9,697 nt of DNA. It comes from DATGIQ01 sp035295665 (lineage in GTDB: Bacteria; Planctomycetota; Planctomycetia; Gemmatales; Gemmataceae). The notes under the pieces are model-generated. The model was not told the origin of the DNA and made no database searches. It was given only the letters and a program-made list of their open reading frames with translations. Below, piece by piece: positions 1-7,465 of the stretch (position 1 is its first letter; each line of letters starts with the position of its first letter). The position numbers and the translations under genes are program-made. The stretch is taken from NCBI GenBank assembly GCA_035295665.1, contig DATGIQ010000423.1, positions 1-9,697 on the forward strand. The letters are read 5' to 3'.

Positions 1-3000
1 CGCAGTCGATTAAGCCCGAAACCCTGTCTCCGGTCCAATTGCTCAGTCTGCGTTCGCTCGTTCAAGCACTCCAGACCAGGGGCCAGCTGTTGCCCTACCC
101 GGAGGATGACCTCGGCGATGTCAAGAACCTCGTCGGCGCGCCGGGCGGCAACGATAGCATCTGGATTGATCTCGGTTATCCCGTGCTGACCGCGCCCAAC
201 GGCCAAAAGTACAAACCGCTCTTCGCCCCGCTCATTCTTGATCTGGACAACCGCATCAACCTGAACGTCCACGGCAACATCCGGGGCGGTACTAAGGGGA
301 ATCGGTTCTTCGTGGCCAACCAGGGTTGGGGCCCGTGGACAGTGGACGTGAGTCAGATTCTCAATTACCAGGCCACGCAGACGACACCGCCCGAGGAATG
401 GAAGCAGCTCTTTTACGGCCTTACCATCGACCCGAGCGAAAACCGAGTCGTCGGCGCTCCCATACAGCCAGGCCGATATGGACTCAACACCATCGTGGCG
501 AACGACAACACCACGGTGTTCCCGCCTCCGCACGCTTACGCCCCGGTGGATTACGATGAGTGCGATCCCACCGGTCAGCGGACCGTCGCCATCTCTCTCC
601 AAAACGGCACCAATTGCTTTCCGCTTTACCCGCCGACGGGCTTTGATAACCTCAGCGCCGCCGAGCGTACCAATCACCCGTCGCGCTACAATGTCATCCA
701 GCCCGTTCCTGGTCAGCAACGTCGGTTCCCGGTGTCCGACATGGAGGCACTGCTTCGTTTCGGCGATACGGGCTCTCCGTTCCTGACCTCCGAGTTGCTG
801 CGGTTGTGCCCGCACAATTTCAGTGGGGATTTTTACGGCGATCCGTTGGCAGCCCAGCGCCGCCGCTTAGTGACGGTGCGCAGCTTTGATGTGGAACGGC
901 CGGGAGTGACGCCGTGGCTGACCCAGTACCACGGCCAGATCCAGACGCAGGGCAATTATTCGTTGCCGTACGGCCTCGCACCGGCCTTTAGTTTTCTGCC
1001 GCCTGGGCCACCGCAGTCGCCACAGCAACTTTTGCAGGATCCCAATGACTTCCGCCTGGCGGCCACGGGCACGAACCAGATCGGCACCGATTGGCGGGCT
1101 GCCACGGCCGCGTTAGGCCGTCTCGATTTGAACCGTCCGCTGCCCCCCTATCCGACGCCCGGTGGAAACGGGGTTATCAACGATGGCGATCCAACCACGC
1201 TGCGACGATTCCAGGCCGCCGAGCTGGCACGGCAACAGCTTGCCGAAGACATCTATATCCGCTTGATCAATGTCACGGGGGTCTTTAATCCCTTCCTGGA
1301 CCCCAAGTTGCCGACGCATCAACTGAATCCGGCAGACATTTCCGCCTTGCGCGCGCTCGCCCAGCTAGCCGTGAATATCGTCGACCTGATTGATTCGGAT
1401 GACTTCAGCACGCCGTTCCACTGGGGCGCTATTGGCCACCCGAACTTTCAACAGTTCGTGGAGAATCTAGGTCAAACACCGCAGTGGGTTTTCGGCGTCG
1501 AAATGCCCCACGTCCTGATTAATGAGGCATACGCCCAGTACACGATCCAAAATGAGAACGTCACGAAAGCTGGCACAAAACATCCGATAACGGTTGAGAC
1601 TTGGGTCGAGCTGTACAATCCGCTCAGTCCCGACCCCAGCCTCCCCTTCAGTGGCAATGCGTACCTCAACAGCGGCGTCGGGCAGAACCGAGGCTATCGG
1701 CTCATCCTGGCGAAACCGAACGCCACCGCGGTGCTTCCCGGTACTTCGACGGATGATTACCTACGTCTTCCAGCCAACTCGCGCGGCAACCCCTACAATC
1801 CGCAGAAGCCACAAGACTTTGGCATCTTTCAGACTGCCCCAAATCAGCCCGCGATTGTAGACTTTGTCGATAAGCCCCGACCCATCCCACACTTTGTGAA
1901 TACATCCAGCGGGGGGCCGGGTCCACAGGGTTACTTTGTCATCGGCCCGACCGGTGCGAAAGGGCCTGCGATGCCGGCGGGATCCCAGGTTTACACGCGC
2001 CCAGAGATGTCCTACACGTTGCCCGATGGGGATCCGTATATCCTAAGGACGAACTCCGGTCTCCGGCCGGCTGCACCTACCGTGGTCTTGCAGCGTTTGG
2101 CCTGCCCGTACCTTCCTCACAATCCGCTGCCAAACGACCCGGAGTTTGCCGGCCAGAATAACCCAAACCGGCCAATCAATCCGTACATCACCATCGACTA
2201 CTTCAGCGATGTAAACAAGGAAGCCAATCAGATTCAGCAGAACCAGGTCTACATCCGCAACGACAACAAGATGCCGCTTGACCCAAAAGCAGCCTCGGAA
2301 GGCCGCAGAGAGCCCTTCGCAGGCAACAGCACGCAGAAAGTCCTCCAAACTTCGGGCGCAAGCCCCAAGCATTCATTCTTCCAAAAGAATGACAACATCC
2401 AGTCAAACTTTGATTGGCTGGTTCACCTGGACCGAGAGCTGATCAGCCCGATGGAACTCATGCACGTGGCCGCGGTCAAGCCGGCCCTGTTGACGCAGGA
2501 GTTCATCAATCCACCCGGCGGTACAACCGGCGGCCATATGGTTCCGTTCAATCACCGCGTACCCTGGTATGATGAAGACCGGCCCAGCACGGGAAGCGTT
2601 GATTCGCATCGCCTCCATCGCTTCTTCGAATTCGTGGCCACACGGAGCCGGGCCGCCGGGCTCGAAGCGCCGGTGATCCAGGGCCGCCTCGTTCAGGGCG
2701 CGAACGACCAGATTCGGGTCAATCGACTGAGCTGGCTCACCGCCAGCGGCAGCTTGGCCGCGATCAAAGTCGGAGATGTTCTCGTCCTTGATAAAGGGCT
2801 CGATCCTCACGAAAACGTTCGCGTCAAGGCGATTGTTCCCGTGACGCCCACGGACATCCGCGTCCAGTTGTTCAATCCATTGATCAAGTCCCACGGCAAT
2901 GCCATAACGGTTGAGCTAACCACGATGGGCGAGCGCGTGCCGGGGAAGATCAATATCAACACGATCTGGGACCCGCCGACGTTTCAGGCGCTCGCCAACC

Positions 3001-3935
3001 CAACAACCTCGAATTTCCCGCCCCCGTCCTCCGCGAACTCTGATTCCTGGGGTATCCAGGCCATGTTCGCCAACCTGATCTTGCAGCGATCGCCGGGACT
3101 AAATCAGGGTACGGGATCGCTCACCGCAGCGGACCGGCCGTTCTTGGGGATGGCCGCGGGCCATTATTCCAGTGAGATGACGGTTCCGTTCTATCCCGCG
3201 GCGGATAAATATGGGGTCAGCGGCGTCAACCACACGCTGCTGGGGGCGGCCCAGCTGGGCGGGACCAACACGTCGAAGCGGCTGTTGCAAGTTCCTTTCC
3301 AGGCCCCCTCCAATAGCCCGCAACACCCGTTCATTGCCAACCAGCTTCTGACCAAGCTCTTTAACAACGTCACCACGCGCAGCAATGTGTTTGCCGTGTG
3401 GATGACGGTCGGCTTCTTCGAAGTCATCGACGATACGGCGCGACCGGCTAAACTGGGGGCAGAAATCGGCAAATCGGAAAATCGCCAGATCCGGCACCGG
3501 ATGTTTTCGATCGTGGATCGCACTGCCCTGACCGTGCCATCGCCGATTGGTTCCCTTGTGGGGACGGTTCCATCCTCGGGGCTCCATTCCGTGAAGATGG
3601 ACCAGGTCACCAACTCCATCGCGGTCGGCCCGCTTCCGCCGGTAGGGCCCATCGACCCTACGCTGGGCCGCGCTGCCCCGCAGCAAATCGTCTGGACGCT
3701 CCAGCCAAACGACATCATCGTCGTCGGCGAAGGCACCGCCAATCAAGAAATGGTGGCCGTGACGGCAGTCGATGTGCAGAACCGGGTGCTCACCGCCAAC
3801 TTTGCGCGGCCCCATGCAGCGACGGAGACGGTGACGCTCCATGTCGTGCCCGGCAATCCGGGACCCACGACAAGGTTTGATCCGCGCGATCCGATTTACG
3901 ACGAAGTCGTGCCTTATCTGAGCATTATCGAGTGA
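1..3935 (+). CDS. Large pseudopilin-like (GspK / Verru_Chthon cassette A-like) protein, 5' partial
   Basis: The frame is open from base 3 with no stop before the first possible start (TTG at 39), and no Shine-Dalgarno precedes that TTG, so the gene very probably begins upstream. About 1,310 residues are visible, ending in TGA at 3933-3935. Numbering from the TTG, I see 'NRINLNVHGN' at 71-80, 'PGKININT' at 968-975, 'TTRSNVFAVW' at 1112-1121 and 'RHRMFSIVDRT' at 1152-1162. The 'PG-x-INiNT' and 'TTRSnvF' patterns recall GspK-type minor pseudopilins and the Verru_Chthon cassette protein A family, whose N-terminus carries a prepilin methylation segment; that end would lie outside the window. Two beta-rich modules (909-958 and 1221-1267) resemble each other. 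Much of the protein is Pro/Asn-rich and lacks membrane segments. A role in a type II secretion or type IV pilus-like surface apparatus is inference. It could instead be a planctomycete-specific surface protein of unknown function. Confidence 0.8.
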   Translation, partial: QSIKPETLSPVQLLSLRSLVQALQTRGQLLPYPEDDLGDVKNLVGAPGGNDSIWIDLGYPVLTAPNGQKYKPLFAPLILDLDNRINLNVHGNIRGGTKGNRFFVANQGWGPWTVDVSQILNYQATQTTPPEEWKQLFYGLTIDPSENRVVGAPIQPGRYGLNTIVANDNTTVFPPPHAYAPVDYDECDPTGQRTVAISLQNGTNCFPLYPPTGFDNLSAAERTNHPSRYNVIQPVPGQQRRFPVSDMEALLRFGDTGSPFLTSELLRLCPHNFSGDFYGDPLAAQRRRLVTVRSFDVERPGVTPWLTQYHGQIQTQGNYSLPYGLAPAFSFLPPGPPQSPQQLLQDPNDFRLAATGTNQIGTDWRAATAALGRLDLNRPLPPYPTPGGNGVINDGDPTTLRRFQAAELARQQLAEDIYIRLINVTGVFNPFLDPKLPTHQLNPADISALRALAQLAVNIVDLIDSDDFSTPFHWGAIGHPNFQQFVENLGQTPQWVFGVEMPHVLINEAYAQYTIQNENVTKAGTKHPITVETWVELYNPLSPDPSLPFSGNAYLNSGVGQNRGYRLILAKPNATAVLPGTSTDDYLRLPANSRGNPYNPQKPQDFGIFQTAPNQPAIVDFVDKPRPIPHFVNTSSGGPGPQGYFVIGPTGAKGPAMPAGSQVYTRPEMSYTLPDGDPYILRTNSGLRPAAPTVVLQRLACPYLPHNPLPNDPEFAGQNNPNRPINPYITIDYFSDVNKEANQIQQNQVYIRNDNKMPLDPKAASEGRREPFAGNSTQKVLQTSGASPKHSFFQKNDNIQSNFDWLVHLDRELISPMELMHVAAVKPALLTQEFINPPGGTTGGHMVPFNHRVPWYDEDRPSTGSVDSHRLHRFFEFVATRSRAAGLEAPVIQGRLVQGANDQIRVNRLSWLTASGSLAAIKVGDVLVLDKGLDPHENVRVKAIVPVTPTDIRVQLFNPLIKSHGNAITVELTTMGERVPGKININTIWDPPTFQALANPTTSNFPPPSSANSDSWGIQAMFANLILQRSPGLNQGTGSLTAADRPFLGMAAGHYSSEMTVPFYPAADKYGVSGVNHTLLGAAQLGGTNTSKRLLQVPFQAPSNSPQHPFIANQLLTKLFNNVTTRSNVFAVWMTVGFFEVIDDTARPAKLGAEIGKSENRQIRHRMFSIVDRTALTVPSPIGSLVGTVPSSGLHSVKMDQVTNSIAVGPLPPVGPIDPTLGRAAPQQIVWTLQPNDIIVVGEGTANQEMVAVTAVDVQNRVLTANFARPHAATETVTLHVVPGNPGPTTRFDPRDPIYDEVVPYLSIIE
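2763..2912 (+). repeat. Beta-rich module, copy 1, inside the pseudopilin-like protein
   Basis: Residues 909-958 (counted from the TTG at 39) run 'IKVGDVLVLDKG', then 'ENVRVKAIV', then 'IRVQLFNPLIKSHG'. The pattern is G-D-hydrophobic-L-V, a Gly, Glu-x-Val-x-Val-x-Ala, a hydrophobic strand, then K/R-x-His. It matches residues 1221-1267 of the same protein. It lies just before the 'PGKININT' motif. The resemblance is at protein level only; the function is unknown. Confidence 0.55.
3699..3839 (+). repeat. Beta-rich module, copy 2, inside the pseudopilin-like protein
   Basis: Residues 1221-1267 run 'LQPNDIIVVGEGT', then 'NQEMVAVTAVD', then 'RVLTANFARPH'. Aligned with copy 1, the shared positions are the Asp before the first strand, the Gly closing the turn, Glu-x-Val-x-Val-x-Ala, and a basic residue followed by His after the third strand. 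The module lies near the C-terminus, separated from copy 1 by the core pseudopilin-like motifs. Confidence 0.55.
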
Positions 3936-3985
3936 CAACGATGGCAAAAACGTCACAAAAGTTATCGGTGGAGTGAAAAGTTCGT

Positions 3986-4014
3986 TTGACAAAGTGGGGT
4001 CAAGAAGAGAAACT
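3986..4014 (+). promoter_or_regulatory. Weak sigma-70-like promoter candidate
   Basis: A perfect TTGACA (3986-3991) is followed 17-18 bp later only by 'GAAACT'/'AAACTA', a poor -10 box. The same TTGAC is the left arm of an inverted repeat TTGAC-N8-GTCAA (3986-4003), so this may be a regulator site instead of, or as well as, a promoter. Evidence is weak. Confidence 0.22.
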
Positions 4015-4027
4015 AGACAGTTAGCGA

Positions 4028-4060
4028 AGTCCGCCTTCGGGACAGAGAATAAGGCGGGCT
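4028..4060 (+). other. Leader hairpin, 10-bp stem
   Basis: AGTCCGCCTT (4028-4037) pairs with AAGGCGGGCT (4051-4060) over ten positions with a single G-U wobble (T4030/G4058), leaving a 13-nt loop. There is no T-run after it, so it is more likely a leader structure than an intrinsic terminator. Confidence 0.4.
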
Positions 4061-4179
4061 CGGCACGCCGGTTGGGTCGCGCTATGGGGGGCCAAGCCCA
4101 CCCTGCTTGTGGCAAGTCTGAGGTAGTCCCATCTCCAGCTAAACAGGCGGACAGGTTCGGTGCGCTCAGTTTTTGGGGT

Positions 4180-4197
4180 GCGGTGGCACGACACCGC
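4180..4197 (+). other. Leader hairpin, 6-bp GC-rich stem
   Basis: GCGGTG (4180-4185) pairs perfectly with CACCGC (4192-4197) around a 6-nt loop; three further G-U pairs are possible outward. It is part of the structured leader and its function is unknown. Confidence 0.3.
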
Positions 4198-4298
4198 GTT
4201 GGTTGCGTGGACGTGATTGAGCGCCGGCGGAGAATGGAACGACCCAATCATCCAAGGCGGTGCCGCGTCGCCGCATTCCAAACAGGGAAGCCATCACC

Positions 4299-4326
4299 CC
4301 GGCTGCGTTAGCCCGACCTCAGCCGG
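4299..4326 (+). other. Hairpin immediately upstream of the VCBS gene ribosome binding site
   Basis: CCGGCTG (4299-4305) pairs perfectly with CAGCCGG (4320-4326), with a 14-nt loop. The loop side offers an alternative pairing, GGCT (4301-4304) with AGCC (4310-4313). The outer stem ends six bases before the Shine-Dalgarno sequence, a position suited to translational control, but no ligand or factor can be inferred. Confidence 0.38.
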
Positions 4327-4331
4327 TTGGC

Positions 4332-4338
4332 AAGGAGA
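4332..4338 (+). promoter_or_regulatory. Shine-Dalgarno of the VCBS gene
   Basis: AAGGAGA lies six bases before the ATG at 4345. It decides the start in favour of this ATG over the in-frame TTG at 4327, which lies upstream of the Shine-Dalgarno itself. Confidence 0.8.
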
Positions 4339-4344
4339 AATGGC

Positions 4345-7173
4345 ATGTTTTTGCGTTTCCGGCGGCCTGGATCACGGAATCGCCCCACACCCACGGAATA
4401 CCGGCGCCGCTCCGCCGCAAAGCCGCGCCTGGAGCTGTTGGAGGAGCGAACGCTTCTCAGTTCCGATTTCAACTCCGCCGTGAATCTCGATACCTACCCG
4501 TGGGTCCGCATGAACCCCGGCGACCCGCTGTTGCCGCAGGCGCCGCCGGGCACCTACAACTGGACCCAGGCCCGCCATCCGGCTTCGGTTGCGATTGGCG
4601 ATTTCAACGGCGACGGCGTCCCGGACATCGCCGTCGTCGATTTTAATTCGGATCCTACCTCGATTGACGAAGGCGAGATCAGCGTTTTGTTCGGCAACGG
4701 CAGCGGCGACGGCACGTTCTCGCACACGCAGCCGGTTGTGGACCTGACAACTTCACCACAACAGATCGGACTCTTGGATGCCGGCGGCATCGCTCCGAAT
4801 GGGATCGTCGCTGCCCGGCTGCGCGGCTCCAGCGCTCCACTCGACCTCATCGTGGCTAACCGTGGCCTGGACGGCATTGGGGCCAATCTAAGCGTCCTGC
4901 TTGGCAACGGCGATGGAACATTTCAACCGCCGAAACAATATCTTGCCGGCGACGTTCCCACGGCTCTCGCGGTCGGCGACTTCAATGGCGACGGCAACCT
5001 TGATGTGGTGGTGGCGGATAGGACGTTTCTCCCCGGCTCGGCCACGGTGCTCTTCGGCGATGGCAACGGCGGGTTCTCCTCAGCCGCATCGCTGGGGCTT
5101 TTCGACGCCAGCATATACCCCGAATCTGTGGCCGTCGGAGACTTCAATGGCGATGGTAAGCTCGACTTCGTGACAGCGAATTCGGGCAGCAGTAACGTGA
5201 CTGTCGTGCTGGGCAATGGGGACGGGACTTTTAATTCTGCAGTAACCTACGCCACCGATACCGCCCCGGTCTCAGTTGCCGTGGCCGACATGAACGGCGA
5301 CGGAAAGCTGGATATTATCACGGCCAACAACGGCGGGGATGATATCAGCATCCAATTTGGGAATGGCGATGGCACCTTTGGAGTTGGGCCTCTGTTTCTA
5401 CCGGTCGATTTCCCGGCGGGCTTGACGCCCACTTCTGTGGTCGTGGGCAACTTTGACGGTGCGGGTCCCGGCTTGGCCGTCACCAACGGACAGGATAGTT
5501 CTGACAGCACGAATACGGTCAGCGTGCTGACGTTTAATCGCCAGCACAGTCTGCCAGACCTGACCGATCTGCTCAATCCACCGGTCTTTTTCCAGACGGG
5601 GCAGCACCCCGTCGCCTTGGCAGCCGCCCAGCTCCGTCCCAACATGCCCGGCGTTGTTGACCTGGTCGTCGCCAACTTCGGCAGCACGCTGGATCGCGGC
5701 TCGGTCAGCGTCTTTCTCAACAATAGCCGGGACATCGTCATCCATCGCGAATTCCAAATCTTTCCGAGCCCCGGCGGCTTCCCCACGGATTTGCAGCCCG
5801 ATTCGGTAGCCGTCGGCGACTTCAACGGCGACGGCTTGCCCGATTTTGTGGCCGCCGACCTGGTCTCAAACGATCTGACGGTTTGGCTGAACGATCCCGC
5901 TGCCCCGGGCCTCAACTTCACTCTCCTTTCCGATCTGAATGGGGTTCCTTTCACCCTGAATCCCATCGGCATCAACCCAAGAAAGGTGGTGGTGGGAGAC
6001 TTCAATGGCGATGGGCTTCCCGACATTGTCGTGGCCGACTTCGGCGATTTTGGCGTTGCCCAGGGATCGGTAACCGTCTTCCTGAACACCGGTAACACGG
6101 CGGATCCGTTCGCGAACCTCCCCCAATTTGCTACCGTCACGATTGCCAGGCCCGATGTTTATTTGTTGGACATGGCGACCGGCGATTTCAACGGCGACGG
6201 CAAGCTCGACTTGGCCGTGCTGTTCGTGAACGGCCTCACGGGCCAATTCGGGATCGCCACCCTGCTGGGCGACGGCAAAGGCAGCTTCTCGCTTGGGCCT
6301 GATAGTCTGTTGCCGGTGGGCACCAATCCCTCCTCGATCGTCGTCGCCGATTTTAATGGGGATGGGAAGACCGACATTGCCGTCAACAACTTTCAGATTC
6401 TCCCGGAAGCGCTTTCGCTCGGAGTCCTCTTCGGCAATGGCGACGGCAGTTTCGGATCGCTGGCCAGCTACAAAGCGGGAACCCATGTTTCGTCCGTGGC
6501 GGCGGCCGATTTGAACGGGGATGGGCACGTCGATCTCATCGTGACCAACGAGAATTTCCCCGGCGGCGTGAGCGTCTTTCTCAACAATGGCGACGGCACA
6601 TTCCCGCAGACGCCGAATGCTGTTTATTTTGCCGGCACGAACCCCATCGCGGCCACGATCGCCGACATCAACGGCGATGGAATACCCGATATCGCTGTCG
6701 CCAATATCAACGGCGATTCGGTGAGTCTGCTCCTGGGCCATCCCAATCCGAATGATCCAACGCATGGCGATGGAACGTTCTTGAACGCCGTGGCCTACGT
6801 GACCGGGGGCTTCCCGATTTCGATTGCCGCGGCGGATTTCTTCCACCACACCGATGGCCGGCTGGATCTCATCACCGCCGACAGTGCTTCGAATATGGTA
6901 TCGGTCCTTGAAAATACGGAGTCGGTGCCGACGCCACCCAGCCCTGGCCCTGCCGACCTGCCCGGAATTCTGCAAGACAGCGCAGCCATCGGCCTTGTCC
7001 CCTCCGACCTTGATGCTTGGTTCGTGGCATTCGGAGGGGCCGATGCGAAGCCGGTGACCGTGGCTGGACCAGCGCAGGATCGGCCGGCCGTCGAGTTCTG
7101 GCATCCGCTGGTCCGGCGCCATCGCGTGGACGATACGGACGGGTTTTTGAACCGTTTTTGGCAGGAGAGTTAG
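4345..7173 (+). CDS. VCBS/FG-GAP repeat beta-propeller protein with planctomycete N-terminal motif
   Basis: The ATG at 4345, with AAGGAGA six bases upstream, gives 942 residues ending in TAG. The first 25 residues are strongly basic with no hydrophobic core. 'KPRLELLEERTLLSS' (26-40) then matches the motif seen at the start of many predicted secreted planctomycete proteins. Residues about 75-860 hold 14 units of about 57 residues. Each has the pattern 'VavGDFNGDGxxDivvan...svllGNGDGtF', as in integrin-alpha-type FG-GAP/VCBS blades. Canonical calcium loops D-x-N-G-D-G-x-x-D start at D86, D212, D266, D315, D492, D552, D614, D669, D722 and D774; units 2, 6, 7 and 14 are degenerate. A Pro-rich linker ('PTPPSPGP') leads to an unrecognised tail of about 80 residues ending 'DGFLNRFWQES'. 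It is probably an extracellular or surface calcium-binding propeller protein; ligand and role are unknown. No catalytic domain is seen. Confidence 0.93.
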   Translation: MFLRFRRPGSRNRPTPTEYRRRSAAKPRLELLEERTLLSSDFNSAVNLDTYPWVRMNPGDPLLPQAPPGTYNWTQARHPASVAIGDFNGDGVPDIAVVDFNSDPTSIDEGEISVLFGNGSGDGTFSHTQPVVDLTTSPQQIGLLDAGGIAPNGIVAARLRGSSAPLDLIVANRGLDGIGANLSVLLGNGDGTFQPPKQYLAGDVPTALAVGDFNGDGNLDVVVADRTFLPGSATVLFGDGNGGFSSAASLGLFDASIYPESVAVGDFNGDGKLDFVTANSGSSNVTVVLGNGDGTFNSAVTYATDTAPVSVAVADMNGDGKLDIITANNGGDDISIQFGNGDGTFGVGPLFLPVDFPAGLTPTSVVVGNFDGAGPGLAVTNGQDSSDSTNTVSVLTFNRQHSLPDLTDLLNPPVFFQTGQHPVALAAAQLRPNMPGVVDLVVANFGSTLDRGSVSVFLNNSRDIVIHREFQIFPSPGGFPTDLQPDSVAVGDFNGDGLPDFVAADLVSNDLTVWLNDPAAPGLNFTLLSDLNGVPFTLNPIGINPRKVVVGDFNGDGLPDIVVADFGDFGVAQGSVTVFLNTGNTADPFANLPQFATVTIARPDVYLLDMATGDFNGDGKLDLAVLFVNGLTGQFGIATLLGDGKGSFSLGPDSLLPVGTNPSSIVVADFNGDGKTDIAVNNFQILPEALSLGVLFGNGDGSFGSLASYKAGTHVSSVAAADLNGDGHVDLIVTNENFPGGVSVFLNNGDGTFPQTPNAVYFAGTNPIAATIADINGDGIPDIAVANINGDSVSLLLGHPNPNDPTHGDGTFLNAVAYVTGGFPISIAAADFFHHTDGRLDLITADSASNMVSVLENTESVPTPPSPGPADLPGILQDSAAIGLVPSDLDAWFVAFGGADAKPVTVAGPAQDRPAVEFWHPLVRRHRVDDTDGFLNRFWQES
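4570..6918 (+). repeat. Fourteen tandem FG-GAP/VCBS blade units
   Basis: The coding repeat has a period of about 170 bp, with a recurring core of the type GACTTCAAYGGCGAYGG. Ten units keep the complete D-x-N-G-D-G-x-x-D loop. Synonymous variation between copies is extensive, so the array is old rather than freshly amplified. Fourteen units would fit two seven-bladed propellers, the last unit of each set (7 and 14) being degenerate. Confidence 0.8.
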
Positions 7174-7215
7174 GACAGAGAAATCGGGGATTTTGATCCT
7201 ACGTGAACGTGCCGG

Positions 7216-7273
7216 ACTAGCCGGACGCGCCAGCGGAGGGGAACTTGGTCCTTCGCTGGTGCGTCCGGCTGGT
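7216..7273. repeat. Long imperfect palindrome, REP/MITE-like intergenic element
   Basis: Bases 7216-7240 pair with 7249-7273 over 25 consecutive positions with no mismatch and four G-U wobbles (7218/7271, 7229/7260, 7236/7253, 7240/7249); the loop is GAACTTGG. The arm AGCCGGACGCGCCAGCG is a plausible dispersed palindrome of the kind found between planctomycete genes. It starts 43 bases after the VCBS stop and has no T-run, so it is not a standard intrinsic terminator. It could still act as a bidirectional transcription or RNA-end barrier. Multi-copy status is inference. Confidence 0.7.
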
Positions 7274-7331
7274 ATGCGGCTGGATCCCGTACCTTGTAGC
7301 CCCTGCTCTCGAGAGTGTGCCCTTTTGCCGG

Positions 7332-7353
7332 GACGCGAACCGGAACTCGCGTC
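7332..7353 (+). other. Small hairpin upstream of the SBBP gene
   Basis: GACGCGA (7332-7338) pairs perfectly with TCGCGTC (7347-7353) around an 8-nt loop, in the leader of the SBBP gene. A 10-bp palindrome CTCTCGAGAG sits just upstream at 7306-7315. No function can be assigned. Confidence 0.3.
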
Positions 7354-7451
7354 GGTGATCTAAGGGAATTCACAAAGGAAGTCCGTGCCGCCCAAGGAAG
7401 GCTTGCACAGGAAACCGCATCGTTCAATGACACTATTCCTCGCTCACGATT

Positions 7452-7456
7452 GGGAG
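7452..7456 (+). promoter_or_regulatory. Shine-Dalgarno favouring the ATG at 7466
   Basis: GGGAG lies nine bases before the ATG at 7466. A competing AAAGGAAG (7374-7381) sits three bases before an in-frame GTG at 7385, which is too close. The in-frame ATG at 7427 has only AGGAAA at a 12-base distance. Confidence 0.5.
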
Positions 7457-7465
7457 TTTTCCGCC

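Larger units (their letters stand above)
3936..4344 (+). other. 409-nt non-coding leader between the pseudopilin-like and VCBS genes
   Basis: No convincing gene lies here. The stretch contains a possible -35 box (TTGACA at 3986) and a series of inverted repeats: 4028-4037/4051-4060, 4091-4098/4105-4113 with one bulge, 4180-4185/4192-4197 and 4299-4305/4320-4326. None is followed by a T-run, so a classical intrinsic terminator for the upstream gene is not visible. It is best read as a long structured 5' leader of the VCBS gene, or as a terminator region plus promoter. Confidence 0.5.

Noticed and set aside
3941..3976. Eleven-codon micro-ORF (MAKTSQKLSVE) just after the pseudopilin-like gene
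   Set aside because: No Shine-Dalgarno and too short to judge; probably chance.
4184..4206. TGGCAC...TTGC resembling a sigma-54 promoter
   Set aside because: The GG-to-GC spacing is 20 bases instead of 12, and TGGCAC is inside a hairpin.
3099..4247. Long minus-strand open frame opposite the end of the pseudopilin-like gene and its downstream gap
   Set aside because: Arg/Pro/His-rich shadow of a high-GC coding strand with no recognisable domain; the plus-strand frame has clear motifs.
3973..4311. 112-codon plus-strand frame starting with GTG in the leader
   Set aside because: Poorly placed ribosome binding site, basic low-information composition, and it overlaps the hairpin-rich leader.
5247..7122. 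Two long minus-strand open frames opposite the VCBS gene
   Set aside because: They are antisense readings of the repeated blade codons (recurrent 'PSPLKSPTAT'-like or 'VAVEI'-like strings) and carry no independent evidence.
7216..7280. Palindrome as a rho-independent terminator
   Set aside because: The stem is strong, but no T-run follows on either strand, so a classical intrinsic terminator is not supported.
7170..7433. Minus-strand 87-codon frame across the palindrome
   Set aside because: It is mostly a translation of the palindromic element and has no ribosome binding site or domain.
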